Counted from the stretch's first letter, positions 27,501-42,000 are shown. The stretch: 64,000 nt of DNA from Macropodus opercularis (GCA_030770545.1 CM061094.1:1476001-1540000), one strand, 5' to 3'. The notes: generated from the sequence alone by a model not told the origin. A program made the numbers and translations.

Positions 27501-30500
27501 GACACACCATCGTCTCTGCCTGGATGGCCGCCTGGAAGAGAGAGATGACGACACCTGGGTGAGTGGTCAGCAACTTGATCTTCGATGGAATATACAGTAC
27601 GGTGCCATGTTTGACCATGTTGTACAGCTGGATGCAAGAGACCAGAAGTCTCCTCAAAAGGCACAGAAACCCAGCCTGTGTGCATGTCATCAGCCATCTG
27701 GTCCTGTCACTTTGCAGCCAATCCATCTCACCAACAATAGGGTTAGGGTTAACCAATACATTTCAATAACAGATCAGAATCCCAGTGACTGAGTAGTTTT
27801 TCCAGACTAGAAGTTAAAATTACTTACTACTAAAAGATCAGATTAATAAAATTTTGCACAGTTGGCATAAACATCGGAATAATTTATTTTGGCATTTGAC
27901 CATTCACAACTTAGCAATTAACAACTCAAATTAAAAATACAACAAAGTTTGACAGAATTTGGGGATTAACCCTTGAGGGATTCAAGTGTGTGACATAAGT
28001 ATGGATAATAAAGCATTTAGATTTCATCCTCGTCTTAGGCCTGGAACGTGTCGACGTGACCATGGCACGGTTTCCCCCTCAGATGTTAGCCATGAACGCT
28101 AGGCCTGTACTGCAGCTGACTGGGTTCAAATCAGCCCAATTCACTGCGCTGTGAACCTCATGTTTTGAGTAAATACCTATCTGCACTGTACGTTTCGCTC
28201 GATCCGAGCAGAGATAATCACCTGAAACGCTTTCCGGCCACAGGCCATGGCATCTTACTGGTAACGAACAGACCATGCGTGTGTAATTCTTGAACAGTTG
28301 CCAGACTTTTGTCAAGCTCATGGGATCACATTAGAAAGTCTTGAAGTTCCTCACATTGAGTGTTTTAGTTCAAATCCAATGTAACAAATTGGCGAATGCC
28401 AAACAACAAATCAATGTTGATCATGTACTGTACGTTAATGAATTTTCAAGAATAATTTTTTTTTATGTGCGACACTCTGGACTGACTCTCACCTATACAA
28501 GATGTTTCTGTGCTGGGTTGCGGGCGAGGCTGGACCGGGTAGCAGAGATCCTTCTCTCTCCGGATCTACACAAGAGAATGACAGACAGTGGGAAAAGGAA
28601 AGTGGACCAGAGAAATCAAGACACGTACTGTATGCAGCCTGGATTACCTGCCATGTTTCTAAAGACTAAAGCTAAAGGCTAAACAGAAAGTGTTCTCTGT
28701 TCAGCACACGACTGTTTTACATCAACATTATAATATGATGGCGTCACACACATTCCCACCCACTGGCTCCACATGTGACTGATACAGTAAATACACACAC
28801 AGGTCACAAGAGAATGATTGTTCCACCCCTGCAGCCAGACGTGGCCAGTGCAGTGTTCTCCCTCTCACACACAATCATCTGCGCTGTAGTTAAGAAACAA
28901 ACTGGGAAGTGGTTAACACTTGCTCCAACAGCAGCCATGTCTTCCTATACTCACAGGTACGCTTGTATATAATTGGTCTACTTCAAACCTGGCCTACTGC
29001 AGTTCATCTGAGAAAGGCTACCGTATACAGTAAATCTGCCAAAGACTATTGATGCTATCGATCACAACAATCGGTTACACAAGCTGCTTCCTGTGGGTTT
29101 GGACGTTTCTGTAGTTCAGTTTAAACTGTGGCTGGACGGGCTCTCGGCCTTTGTGCTCATGCTGAGGACTGTAAATGCCATTTTCAGTTCCCCTTCAGTT
29201 CTACTGCAGTACTGCAACACAGGGCTTCAGATGAGTTTTTAATCTTCCCCGTTAGAAAGCCATGCCGGTGGGGGCTGGTAATGACGAATGCTGCCACAGG
29301 CCCCAGTGCAAATTAGCTCTTCTAGATTGCAGGCTTCCTTCAGGGGCCTGCAGACCTCAGATTAAAGCTCCTTCTAAACTCAGAAAACATAAAGTATGTG
29401 CATTTCATAAGAGCTAGAACAATCTGCTGTGTCCTTCACCTAGGCCGAAACATCAGTGACCTCAAAGTATTTAGTGTAGCTGGGTGACTGTAACTAAAAG
29501 TATTTGCTTTTATTTGTCTCGGTTGACTGGTGCGGGACATCAGATCAGGTTGGTGCATCGGACATTTGGTTTGGGGCTTTTACTGTATCCATGTATAGAC
29601 TGCTGAGGCGGACGCGCTCTTCTCCATGCCGTAAACATTCAACACACATGCATCCAGTTTTGACTCCTTCAATTCTTTTGGGATTGAGCAACTCTCAAAT
29701 TAACAGAGAAGACTTTTCCACTGCATGGGCTGTCCTGCCTCCATGCTTTCTGCTCTTTTTATTATTTATGTCCTGAACAACACATAGATGCCAACAGCCA
29801 TTACTCAGTTTAGATGAAAACTGGTTCTCACATTAACCCTTCAAGCAATAATATTGGGAATTTATTTTAAGTTTTTCCATTGGCCTGTCCTTTAACACCA
29901 CATCACAACAATGAGAAAGGCTCAAGGCTGGGACTCAGGTTTTTATCGTTTTAATTGTAACAGCATGCATAATGTTGTTAGAATGCTTTTACTGACACCT
30001 TAAGATTCTTTCCCAGTTCAGACTCAGTAGAAACTGTAGGTGGTGACATGTAGAACTACAAGGCCCAAAGTCTCAAATCCACAGAAAGACATGGGAGACC
30101 TTAAATAACATGTTCAGAGAGCAGAAAAAGAGTCATGATGACATCTTCCACATGAAGAGAGGGTGTGAGCAGTGTGGGAAAACACCAGCAGCCATCAACT
30201 AAGCTGCTGTGGTCTAACATGTCCACTCTGCGCACTGTATGCAGTACAGCTGTACTATTTCCGGTTGTACCCCCTGCGTTTGCCAGCCTGACCCTGTCAC
30301 GGTTGTCCGGCCCTTTTACACAACGCCAGCGTTAGCACGAGCAGCTGCACTGGCTGAACCCAAACACCCACGCTGCTCAGAGCACCACGCTCGGCCTTAC
30401 AGCTCCTCCAGGCAACGTCCTTCACTACGATGGATAAACCCAGGGCGGTATACGCTCTCCTTCATGGTGAGGAGTCTGGAAACGCACGTAAACGTTTACG

Positions 30501-33015
30501 CAACAAAATAAGGACTTATGCTGGAGTTTACTACAGCTGTTATTTCTGTGGACTAGACAGGGTGATGCACATCATGTCTTCCTGTGAGTCTCAGTCGTAA
30601 CTGCCTCAGGAGCTATATCTGCATTACAGTCCATCTATTCTCCGTTCTCTGTTTGTTTCTGAAGCTAAAACATATGAACCTAGTTAGTCTGGTGTTTGTT
30701 AGCAACCATAATCAGGCGCCTTTGGAGTCCTATCCAGCTAACTTTAGTTTTACCTCTAGACTTCAATAACATTACCTGCTCCAGAGGCTCTAAACCCTTC
30801 TGAGCGCTGCTACAGACATACAGTATTCAAATGGTCTGCTGTTATACAAATAATAAATTAACACTCAAATGCAATTAAATATTTCTGACAGGCTACGCTT
30901 TTACACAAGACTGTTTAATTTTCAACAAGCCCTTTAGAACAACCAAGCACTTTTTAAAATCATACTGTAGTCTGTAAGGTAAGCCAGGTCTGTTGCCATG
31001 GCAACACTACAGTTTTTAATGTTTGTTTATATGTATTTTTATTATACTGTAGTCCCAGAATTCAGGTAATTAAAACCGGAGAGGTGAAAAAACAACTTCC
31101 CTGAAAAATCTACCTGTAAACAGAAGGTTTTACTGCATCTGCTCATATGCAGACACTAACCAAGGTGAAGCACAGTCTTATATAAGGAAGAGGGAAAGAA
31201 TCCAAAGGGTTAAATGACCCCATACACATGTAACATCCAAAGCCAAACCTTTCTGACCAGACAGACAAATGCGACAGTTTTGCTCTGATTCTCTTCTTCT
31301 AAATGTCTGATGTCCCAATGTTTACACATGGACTCTTATGAGTTAGTTCTTATGAGCGCCGTCCGACCCGCCTACCTTAATCAACACAACATCCACAGTC
31401 GTCTCTCCTCTGGCGCAGAAGCTGTACCTTCGCCGGTGTCTTTCATACATGCTGCACTGATGTGTTAACAAACACACAGTGAATGTGGAACCATTCCACC
31501 CTCTAAAACCTTTGCTATCACGCCTCTGTCTCCCGTTTCTTTCTCTACTCAGGCAACATCAGCGGCTAAGGGTGGAGTTCCCCGAGGAAAAAAAATGTCT
31601 TGCCACCAAAAAAGAAAAAAAAAACCATCTCAAATCAACCGAAACATCTTTTACCAGTAATAAGCTACAGAGAGACAAAGCAGTAAAAGTGCCAAACAAC
31701 ACTTCATTAGACTTTGAGGGTGATGCTGCACAGTCCGAAGTAAAGCAGCATGGTGTCTAATCCAGTAAAATCTACAGATCTGCTGTTCCGTCCTGGTAAA
31801 GCTCGGGTGGAAAATGAGCCTCCGTGCCCACATCTGTTCAGAACCGTGGCCCCTCCCTCCCCAGCTCCGTCCTTTCTGCTTCAGTCCTTCCATTCCTCCC
31901 GTCTCACTAAAACACAATCCGCCCATCACATCTGTCCCTCACTTTGAAACAAACTGCCTCTCATACATTTGCTCCCTCACAGCATTAGGACAATGAGGCT
32001 CTATCTGGGAAATTCCTCTGCACTCTGACAGAAAGAGAACTTTTTATCTGCTGCGACAGAAAAAAAAGAAGCTAAGGACTGAGCCACTTGATGGAGTTTC
32101 TCCAAAGTGGGGTGTGGTAATTATAGATCCTTTATTTCTAATCTACTGTTACACCCACATACACAATCAAAGCAACGTTAGCACTTTGTCCCACGTGTGT
32201 GGTCTTCGTCTAGTTCTTTGTGCGCATTACTTGAAGATTACTTGTGAATAGGCTATAAAAAAAAAAAACCAGTACACGTTGATATGCTCAGCTGTAGAAC
32301 ACGGTCTCACCCCCTGAAAGCAACACAACTGATTCTCCTTTATTGCTGCACGGCAGGAGCATTCTCAGCAGTCTGCTACGTTCAGTATCCACCTGCACTA
32401 CTGGTTCATGCTAAGCAGTCAATTCAATTCAGTTTCTTTACACACATGTAGCATCACAACAAAAGCCACCTCAAGACAGTTTACAGCTTTACAGAATTAT
32501 ATGAAACTCATCTGCAACCAAACAGCAACACACAAAACCAACAACCAATATCCTGCCGTGACACACACATCTGGAAGCAGTTAGAGCCCATCTGGCCACA
32601 GGGGGGCAGCAAAGGACGCCTCCACCTATCACATATACGCAGCAAAGTCTGATCAACGCAGGCTTGTAGAATTGTGTCACTGCTTAAACAGAGGAGGCGT
32701 CTGAAGACCTTGGAAAAACAAGGGATGTAACAGTCTACAAGGTCCTGAGGAAACACAAACACGGCTCAGTACATGGCACAGACGTAGGGAGGCAGTGGAC
32801 ACGCGCCACATCTACTGGACACCAGTACGACACGTTAAAGCCCGGTGTGTGTGTAGACTGCTCACTTTGAGTCTAGAACACAGTCACAATCCTTCACTTG
32901 CTACTTTATCAAGTTACAGCATTTGCTTCCTTCATCTCTAACGCAGTTTCCTGTGAACTTATACGTCACACTTCCGTCCTCCCATCTGTTTCTCTGACAT
33001 TACATCATAGAGTAG

Positions 33016-33046
<31 letters not shown>

Positions 33047-36000
33047 GCCTTCTCATGTCTTCTAACGTGACCTGCTGCGAAACTACTGCGTCATTAGACG
33101 ACGCTGGGAAGTAACTGATCGGTCTACTGGTGACCTTGGCCTGGCCCACACTGACCCGTTCCCATTTTGAAAGGCTTCATGGGGAACGTGAGTACAGCTC
33201 AGCCATGAGTCTCAGTGGGACCCAACTATCACCGCTAGTATTAGCCTCGTTTCCTCTGCACCCTGCCCGTTACCCAGCTTGTCTGCACTTTGATCCACGG
33301 TTCAATATTCTTAGAAAACCAAACAGCCCTGCTGTGAACTCACCTGCTCGGTGTCTGTGCTGTCTGGGAGCCGGGCCTGACCAGACTCTCCTCCAGGGGG
33401 TGGACCTATTTCAGCTGCTGTATGGGACAGAAAAACCACCTGGTCATTACAGAACATCATCAGCTCAGTATTCACCATTACATTCAGGTCTAATGTAAAT
33501 ATTACAGGCAAACTTTAAAACACACAGCCATGACACTGCACCACGGGAGAAAGCTCAGACAGCTCCATTCAAAGTCTTGTAGGACTTGCATACGTTGAGA
33601 ACTGTGGTGCTGGCCGACTCTTTTCATGAGCTTCAAACAGAAAACAAAACAAGGCTGGTACCCGAAAACATGAACTGAGCCACAGTAAGAGACGTGTCCC
33701 GTGTCTCACTTCATTTCTTCCTTGCCAGGCCAGGATGACATGTCCATCAGTTGTTACTGCGTTTACGACACATTAAGGGTGATGCTAGGTACAGTAGCTA
33801 GTGCCTTACACATTACGCCACTGATGTCATCCAGTGTTTACCAGGCAACATCAGTAGCCACAGCAGAATATCATTCAAATATTTGAAAACCATATTTCAG
33901 TGTTCTCTATGATTCTGTGGATGCTTCCTTACATGTATTTGTGAAGAAAGGGACGTTTATTGCTTTGTAAAATATTATTAGTACGCTGCAGTGTACTGTA
34001 CATCATTGCCTTATGCTTTCTAAATGACAACTTTAACCACCAACAGCAATGTATAAAGTGGTATAATAATAAATAATAATAATGATGATGATGATATGAA
34101 TGCAGAAGCTATGTAAATGACACAGTGACACTAAATATCACATTTAGTCTGTTGTAGAGACGACGAGCTGTGCAACAAAAGCTAAAATTACTACCATTAC
34201 TAGGAATAAACACAAGCCCAGATTAGACTGAACCACTAGACCTTGTTGCTGTGAAACATGACTGTTTACCACTGTAACCTTTCTACACAGTGAAGGTGTG
34301 ATGTGGCTCTGCATGACTATCCACGTAAGCACGCTGTTATAATAATAATAATTATTATTATTACTACACAACCGCCTCGAACATGTAGAGAAAACAGTAA
34401 CATCTGCAATTTTATCTATTTTACTTTGAACTGTGCAGGAAGTGGAGGGGTAAGCCTTGTGGATGTTATGAAATAGGTTAAGGTAAGAATTCAATATTGG
34501 CCATAGTGAATAGGAAAGATCCAAATCTAGGAAGTGATGGGGGCCACTTGTGAGCTTCAAGTCAAACGTTCAGGACAGCATGTACGTGAAGTGTGCGCAG
34601 CTATTTACCTTTTTGGGGCGTGTCCTGCACAGTAAACGTGTCTTTTCTCGCCTCCTCTACAAGTTCCAGCTTCTCCCTTTCTCTGTGCTTCCATCCATCC
34701 ACTAGATCCTGAGAGTCTGTATCACACACATCATCCACAGCAATAGGCTCATTGCCTTCACTCTGACATTCGACAGGCTTCGAGTCCTCCGGAGACTGAC
34801 ATGGCTGCAAGTCCACTGATTCTGTGGCTGCAGCGGCTGGTGGTTGCTCCGGGCTGGGCTCAGTCACAGGAGGCGAGTGGCACAGGACACCTGGAGGGAC
34901 TGGACTGTGCAAAAGTGGCAAGGTGTGAATTTCCGCATCATGTAATATTTCTTCCCAGCGGTGGCCACTCTCACGCTCTTCATCCTGGACTGTCTTACTC
35001 TCTGAGCTTCCTGGACCGCCCTGCTCATGTTCCGGCCCCTGTCCACCAGCTTCACCAGTCACAAACTCTGCAGGAACAACACCAGCTCTAGAAGCTGGAC
35101 AAACCTCTGTGCTCTGAACACGTAGAGCTGACTGTCCATCCCTCTGCGTCTGACATGCAGGCTGATCTTGGGGCTCAGATTTGGAGGCAGGGCACGCTGC
35201 AGCGGCATCTGACCCGGACTGTTGTCCTGTGTCTATAGGAGGACAGGGGGGCTGAATCTGGAGCTGCATGTGACTTTGGCCGTCTACCTCGGCTGTAATC
35301 CGGTCATGTGTTTCTGGCAAAGGGCTTGTATTCACTTGCGGTAGTTCGGGGTCATCGGACAGCGGACATGGAAAGACGTTGTTGGGTGCAGTTTCTGGCT
35401 GGATTTCCTCTATATGGACTAGTGTTAAACCAAGAGTCTCAGTTTTAGGCTCTGAAACTGATGCCTGAGCTTGAGCCTCAGAGTCAAACTGATCACTTGC
35501 CCGTTTGTCACTTGCTACGTTAGCATCTTGTACTATGGCTGGAAGTGAACTGCCAGCTGGACTGACTGGCAGGTTACTTGCCAGCTGCTGGCTCAGTTCT
35601 ACTCTAGCCATGGCTGATGCTATTGCAACGGTTACTACTGCTACTGCTGTAATAACCAAGTCGTCGTCGGACCTTTGCAAGTGTTCTCTTTCTAAAGAGG
35701 GAGACTCCAGATTTAGTCTTTGTTCTACAGAAGACAACAGCTCAGTGTCCATCACCCTGCAGTCGCGCTCTTCACTCGGCCTCCTCCGGCCTGTGTCCTT
35801 ATCTTCCTCTTTACCCTCCCGTAGTTCAGGCCTGTTTTCCTCCTTGAGCTGCAGATCTCTCAACATCTCGGAGGACAAACAATGCTCTAAATATTCCCTC
35901 GCAGTCGTCTCAGGGCTTCCTTCCTGTATTTCAAGTGGTCTAACGTCCGCTGTACCTTCACATGGCCGAGCTTTGAAGGGATGCACCGAGTCCACAAAGC

Positions 36001-39000
36001 CTGAAGGTTTTTCCATGGGATTCACAGGTTGTACCGGTTTGTTTGAGTCCTCAGATTGCACATTTAGTTTATTCTCTTCAGGAAATACCACAAGTAACAA
36101 GTCCTCTGTGAGTTCTGTAGGCTCCGTTATTTTAACGGGAAGTTCCTTTGGAAACTTAGATTCCATCAAACCTGTCTGGTCCCCTGACGCTACAGCCACT
36201 GTCCTACTCTCGTGTTGTGACAAGGCCTGTGACTCCATGTCATCCACAGTTGGACTGGTGCTCCCCTCTAAATCCAGCTCTGTAGGAAAAAGCACGTCCT
36301 TTCCTTTGGGCTGCCCGGGGTTCATTTCCTCTGCATCTGCCTTTTTGATGATGGTGTCATCGAGTTCTGAAGTAGCCACAGTAGAATGCAAATTCAAATG
36401 ATCTGATCCTGGAATCCTCACGCTCTCACCCACTGACTCCTTGGTTTGTGTCTGTGAAAGCATAGGCTCAGCCTGGTCTGTCCCTCCATGGTTTGCTGGA
36501 CTGGTACAACCCGGCTTATGACTGCCCCTGGTCTGGCTCTCTGTCTCGCTGGGTAGATGCATGGCGTCCTTGTCAGCTTCCTCTCCAACCCGAGTTGGCT
36601 CAGAAATAGTGGGCGAGTGAACGGGTGCCCTTCCTGTTTGATCGTTGGCTTCAGACTCTGTCTCTGACTGACGGTTTAGGTTCGTCCCTTGTTCTGTCTG
36701 TGTCTCGTGTTGATTGTGAGACTCAATACTGGAGCTGGAGCTAAGCTTGGCCTCAGAGCCTCTTGTCTTCCCCTTCTTCCTCCTCCTCTTTTTCCTGCCC
36801 TTTGCTTCTCTTTCTTCTTCCCCTGGCTTCTCCTCTCCCCACTCTTCGAGCTCAGCTGTTTCACTGTTCTTTCTGCTGTGAGTGGTCTCTCTGTTCCAGA
36901 CCTCGCTGCCTGCCTCCTCCCCTCCCTCTTGCCAATCTGGCCCTACTTCCTCTTCTCGACGCGATCCCTGTACTTCCTGTCTTTGTGTGGCCAGCACATG
37001 TGACGGTGCTGGCTGTGCTCCAGCAGCATGTGGCTGACTCAGGGCTGAACACTCCTGATGAGAACTAAGACCCTGTTCCAACAGCTGTGAAGGACTTTTA
37101 TCAAGCTTTTCTGGCAAATCCCATTTTGTCTGCTTCAGCTGTTTGTGTGTTTGCTCATCAACGTCATACCAAACTGTCTGGGAGATTACTTCCTTTCTGC
37201 TGGACTCTTCACTGACACCCTGCTCCATGTTTTCGCCCTGATGCCAGACTGTTTTTGCTGCTGTGTCTGATCCTAGTGAGGGCGATCCCATTATGCTTCC
37301 AAGCCAGCCTCCCTCCTGCCACAGGGTTTTGCAGGGTTTTCCTTCCATGCCTGGCGATTTGGGGCTGGTGCTGCTATCAGATCGAGGCTTGCTTGCAGAG
37401 CCAGGCTGACGGGGCTCCTCTGACTCTGACTGGCTCTCCTGGGATTGTTCCTGACCCATGGTATCTGAAAGATGACAGTATTAGGTTAAAATCTATTTAA
37501 AAACCATGCAGGTCAGTTACAGCTTGGCTCTTCTTCTCATTTAGTAGTTTTATGTCCTCTGGAAATTTGGAAAACGAGTTGAAAGTAATAATCCAGATAT
37601 CACAATACAACTAGAGCAGGTAAGACAGGTTCAAGCTGATGACAAATATCTTTTACTATAAAACAGAATTTTGTTTAATGTAGTTCAGTCCATTTCTAGA
37701 CTGTAGCACCAAACCTCAGCATCCGTCGTCTCTCTTACCTTATCTTAGCGCATATGACGCAGAGTAACAGATATTCGGACGTTCTCTCATTATTTTGATA
37801 TGCTTCTTTCTTTTGAATACGTAATCTGGGGGTTTTCCAGGTTAGTTAGAACATCAATATGTTTCTTACTATAACTGAGCCATAATTAAATATGGTTCCA
37901 TGACCTTTGACTCAGACTGGGGCACCTAACCCCATCCATCAACCCGTGTTAGCATGTTGTTATAGCCTTTACTCACACAGTTTCTACTTATGCTTCTGCT
38001 CTAATGGAGTTAATGTAATGTATCTGGATTAATCTTTAAATAACATCAGTGTCTCAGTGGAGAACGAGAACTCAAAGCTTACAAAAGTTTATTCGAGTAA
38101 GGTTCTTAGTACCACAGGATTTGAAGTACTTGTAATGGAGTAAAATGCTGTGTTCACTGTTCACTACCACAGATCCACATGTAGGCTCATGCTCTCTGCG
38201 TGTCTGGGACTCTCTCTTGTCTTGGATGTCATTGTCTTTCAGATTGACCCACAGGCCTAATTCATCCAGCAGCCCAGTGGGAACTGTCTGATCTGTTCTG
38301 CCAAATGAACTCTACCATAACCACAAAGACACAGAAAGAGTCGCTGCTGTTTGCAGATTTTAACAAGCATCTAAGACATGGCTAAATTTAGAACAAAAAA
38401 TAAGATTTAGCCCTTAAAAACTTAAAAAGATAAAAAGATTGGCAAATTTAAACGAGACATCACAGACTCCACAATCATTCAAAGCCTTAGGATTCATTTT
38501 AGCATGGATTGCTCTCCAATAAAGAGACACACTGAGCCCAGCACGTAAAAAGGTTAGAACCGGGCCCACGTCAGGATATAAGGAAGAGTCACAGAGCTAC
38601 CACAGAGCAACCATTGGACTGTGAATGAGTCCTTCACATGTGTAGAGAGAGTGATACTCGTTAACATATCTTCCTGATTTCTCAGTTGTAACTGAATCTG
38701 TATACAATCTGCTATGCTAACAAACTGTAAACAAAATAAAAGCCAATGTTATTTGCGCAAGTTATTACATCTAAACAACCAAAGAGAAACCTTGTAATGG
38801 ATTATTTGATGGGTCAATCGAATGCTCGGAGGAACTCACCTGCCCTGTGTTCAGCCGACTTCACAAACTCCGCTCGTCTTGTTGAGGGACTCTGATTGAC
38901 TGCTGGTTCCGTCTCGTTCTCTACCGCCTCCTCACACATCAGCGCATCAACTTCCCATTTCTCTCTTTCCTGTTTTTCTGTGATGGTGGTGGTAGCCTTC

Positions 39001-42000
39001 CTGCCAGTGCACGTCCCATCATCAGCTAGTGCAGACACTGGCTTTATGGGTAAGGGAGTCTCGACCGTCCCTTCACTAACGATGCTCCTTACTGCTAGAT
39101 CTTTGAGTGAAACCCTTCCTTCCGTGTCTGCGAGACAACATCTTGCTGTCATCTCACTCAGTCCCTGTGCATCTACTTGACTTGCTTCCAGAGTGCTTCT
39201 GCTATTTCCTGCAGTTGCACGCCTTGTGGTTTTTGTAGTTCTCTTTTTGTTCTTCCTTTTGCGACCGGCAGGAGACTTGGTAGCTGTTGTACGTCTCTGT
39301 CCTCCCACGGCTTCAGGAGTAGCAGAGAAGCTTCGCTCCGTCAGACACCGTGGACTTCCATGTCGCTCTGCTGTAATACTACAGTTCTCTGTGTTCAGCA
39401 CCGCCAGGCTTGCATCGGGCCTGCCATCGTGTTGTCTGCTAGAGCAGAGCTGCAGGTCACCTTCAAGGCCCACATGTATCGCTGTGGTGGTAAAAGCGCA
39501 GGCGCCTCGCTGTAACAAGCAAAACCCACTGTGAGAAATCACCTACAGCTGCCTTTAATTACAAAATGGTAACGTGATCACACAATTATCAGTCTCTGCA
39601 TTATTAACACCACATCAAGGTTAAATACGACGCATCTAAAATAAAGTCAGCTACCTCCCACTAAAAGCTGCGTCAGGACCCTCATCGTTACTCAGCACGA
39701 AATAAAATGACACAGTTGGCATCGACAGTATTTTACTTTTAGCCTAAACCTACATTCTTTATTACTGTAGGCAAGTTAGCAGCTGCAAAGAATATACAAC
39801 GCGCACAAATATGTTATCTGGTACCAGTGTGTTGATATCCCTACATGAAGGGAAGCTTCCATCAATAATTTACCAACACATATAAAAGCAGAGCAACATG
39901 TGGAAACAAGTGGCTAACAAGCCGAGAATTTCCAAACATCTTTTGTAATACTGTGCAAATTTAGACTTAATGGTAAATTTCATCTGAGGAAATTAATTTG
40001 TTTATTTTATGGTGTCTATTTCCAAAAGAGATACAAAGCAATGCCTTTTTTTTTTACCCATATGCATGTACACATCAGTAGTCGAGTTCATTCAGACGCA
40101 CATGCTGTGTGTAGGCTTTGCATGTTTCACTGACGACAGCATGGACAGTCTTTTCACTGTGCTAAATGCAGCAGGTTCTGCACAGTAGGTGTCTTCCAAA
40201 TCTGGCGATTACGCACTGAGACGCCTGTCCACAGGATTGTAACTTGAACTTTAACAAATTCCACCACACCAAGAAAACAAGAAAGATGATGATGAAGACG
40301 GGTAATGTGTCCCTGTGCCTGCTCACCTTTATGTTTCTGTGAAGCTGAATCAGTCTCCTCAGCTCCTCTACCTCCTGTACAGCGTAGCTGTCCCCTCTCT
40401 CAGTCCTTGCCTCTGCTTCCACCTGCTGCAGACAGAATGTAAGGGTGTAGGCGCTGTGCTCTGCATGATGCTGAAACAATCTGCCTTCCTGGTGCCAGAG
40501 CAGTTGATCAGTTGGTTCCACCAGACCATCTGAAGATGTCTCATATCTGCAGTGACACAAAATAATATGTCCGACTGAGACACAACATATCACTTACTGT
40601 CCATAGCCAAACAAGAAAAGATTCAGAGTGGCAAACCTTCGCAGCTTCACATAGCAGGACTCTTACCTGTTCAGTTCTCTGAAGTGCAACACTAAAAGCT
40701 CCAGTCCTTAGAAGGAGCATCTGCCCTGATAACGTGACAAATGAAAGACAACCTAACACACATGCCGAGTGCTAATCAAGTCTTTACTCAGCCAAAACTC
40801 TGAAAACCACGCCCTCCCAAATCCACCTACGCCCTAAACCGCTGCCCGTCTGTGCCCAGTGCTGTCAGAACACCTCTTACACATGTTTACACATAGTTCA
40901 CAAAAGGTGCCATCACCTTCCTTCACCCTCAACCCAGCCCTGTGGGTGTCAGGACCAGCATTCACCCTTCACATAGATTCTGCTGAGACACACACACTCA
41001 CTCAGGTAGGGTGTTATAAACACAGATCACCGTGGAGCTGGGGCAGATATGAAAACACACACAAACCAGTTTGTCTTGACAGTGACAACCCTGATACTTT
41101 CAGTTAGATTGTGCTGTCAAGTCAAAGCTTAATTGATGACAACATGTTTTTGGCACCAGTGGCTTTTTGACTCACATGTGTGACACAAACACTGTGGTAG
41201 ACTAGGGGCAGGTTTTCCTTTCATGTCCTGGAGAAGCACGTTTGTTTTGTTTTAAGAAAAAGCCAAAGGTGTGGCTCGTTCTTGTCGGGTTTAGCGACCT
41301 AGTTCAGCTCAAACTGAAACAAAGCAAGTGTTTCAGTTATTACAGCTACACCGGTGCATTGTTGTTCAATTTATTTGAGTTATTTGAGCGCAGGGAAACG
41401 CAGAGCTAAAGTCCAGGACTTCAAGAGTTGAAGGTGTGCAGCTGTGTGTGCGTTTATAGACAGTTCCCCTTTATCTCCTACGCCCATTTTAGCCGTAGGT
41501 GTTTTCAGAAAGCAAACCCTAGTCATCACTACCTGTTCAGCAGCAGCCCGAGACTTAGTGTGATAGTTAGACAGGGGTGTCATGGTTCTGAAACCGCAGT
41601 ATAATATAATAAGATGCCTCCTCCCACGGCCCAACCCACTGCCATCCTGTTGCAAGCATCCGGCATCCCACAAATTTGATACTAGTTGTGTCAAGAACAC
41701 CACTAGTCTTTGCGTTCAGGCTTCATCACTGTAACTTTACAGAAAGCATTGACAGCATTCCGGCTGGTACACATTAGTGGACCTTATTTGGCCTTTGAGG
41801 ACCCCATCGGCTGAGACAACAGTGTTTTTACATGCTGATAAGTGTAAAGTGTAAAGAAGTCTCAAACAAACGTCATCCTGCATATCTAAGGGTGTAGCCA
41901 GTCTGTGGAGGTAATTCATTTGCCTATTGAACAATTTCCGATTTGTTATTGATTCCTTGTTGAAATTAACCTTCCATACAAGCAAAAATTGGGGGGAAAA

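Noticed and set aside
27740..27756. Telomere-like gggttagggttaacc (and cctaaccctaaccc near 52610)
   Set aside because: Only about two units; too short for an interstitial telomeric array and expected by chance or from simple slippage.
35505..36401. 298-codon open frame on the plus strand opposite akap13 exon 9
   Set aside because: It is a shadow: the reverse of a Glu/Ser-rich coding exon yields long open frames rich in Ser and Leu. No domain, splice context or start evidence.
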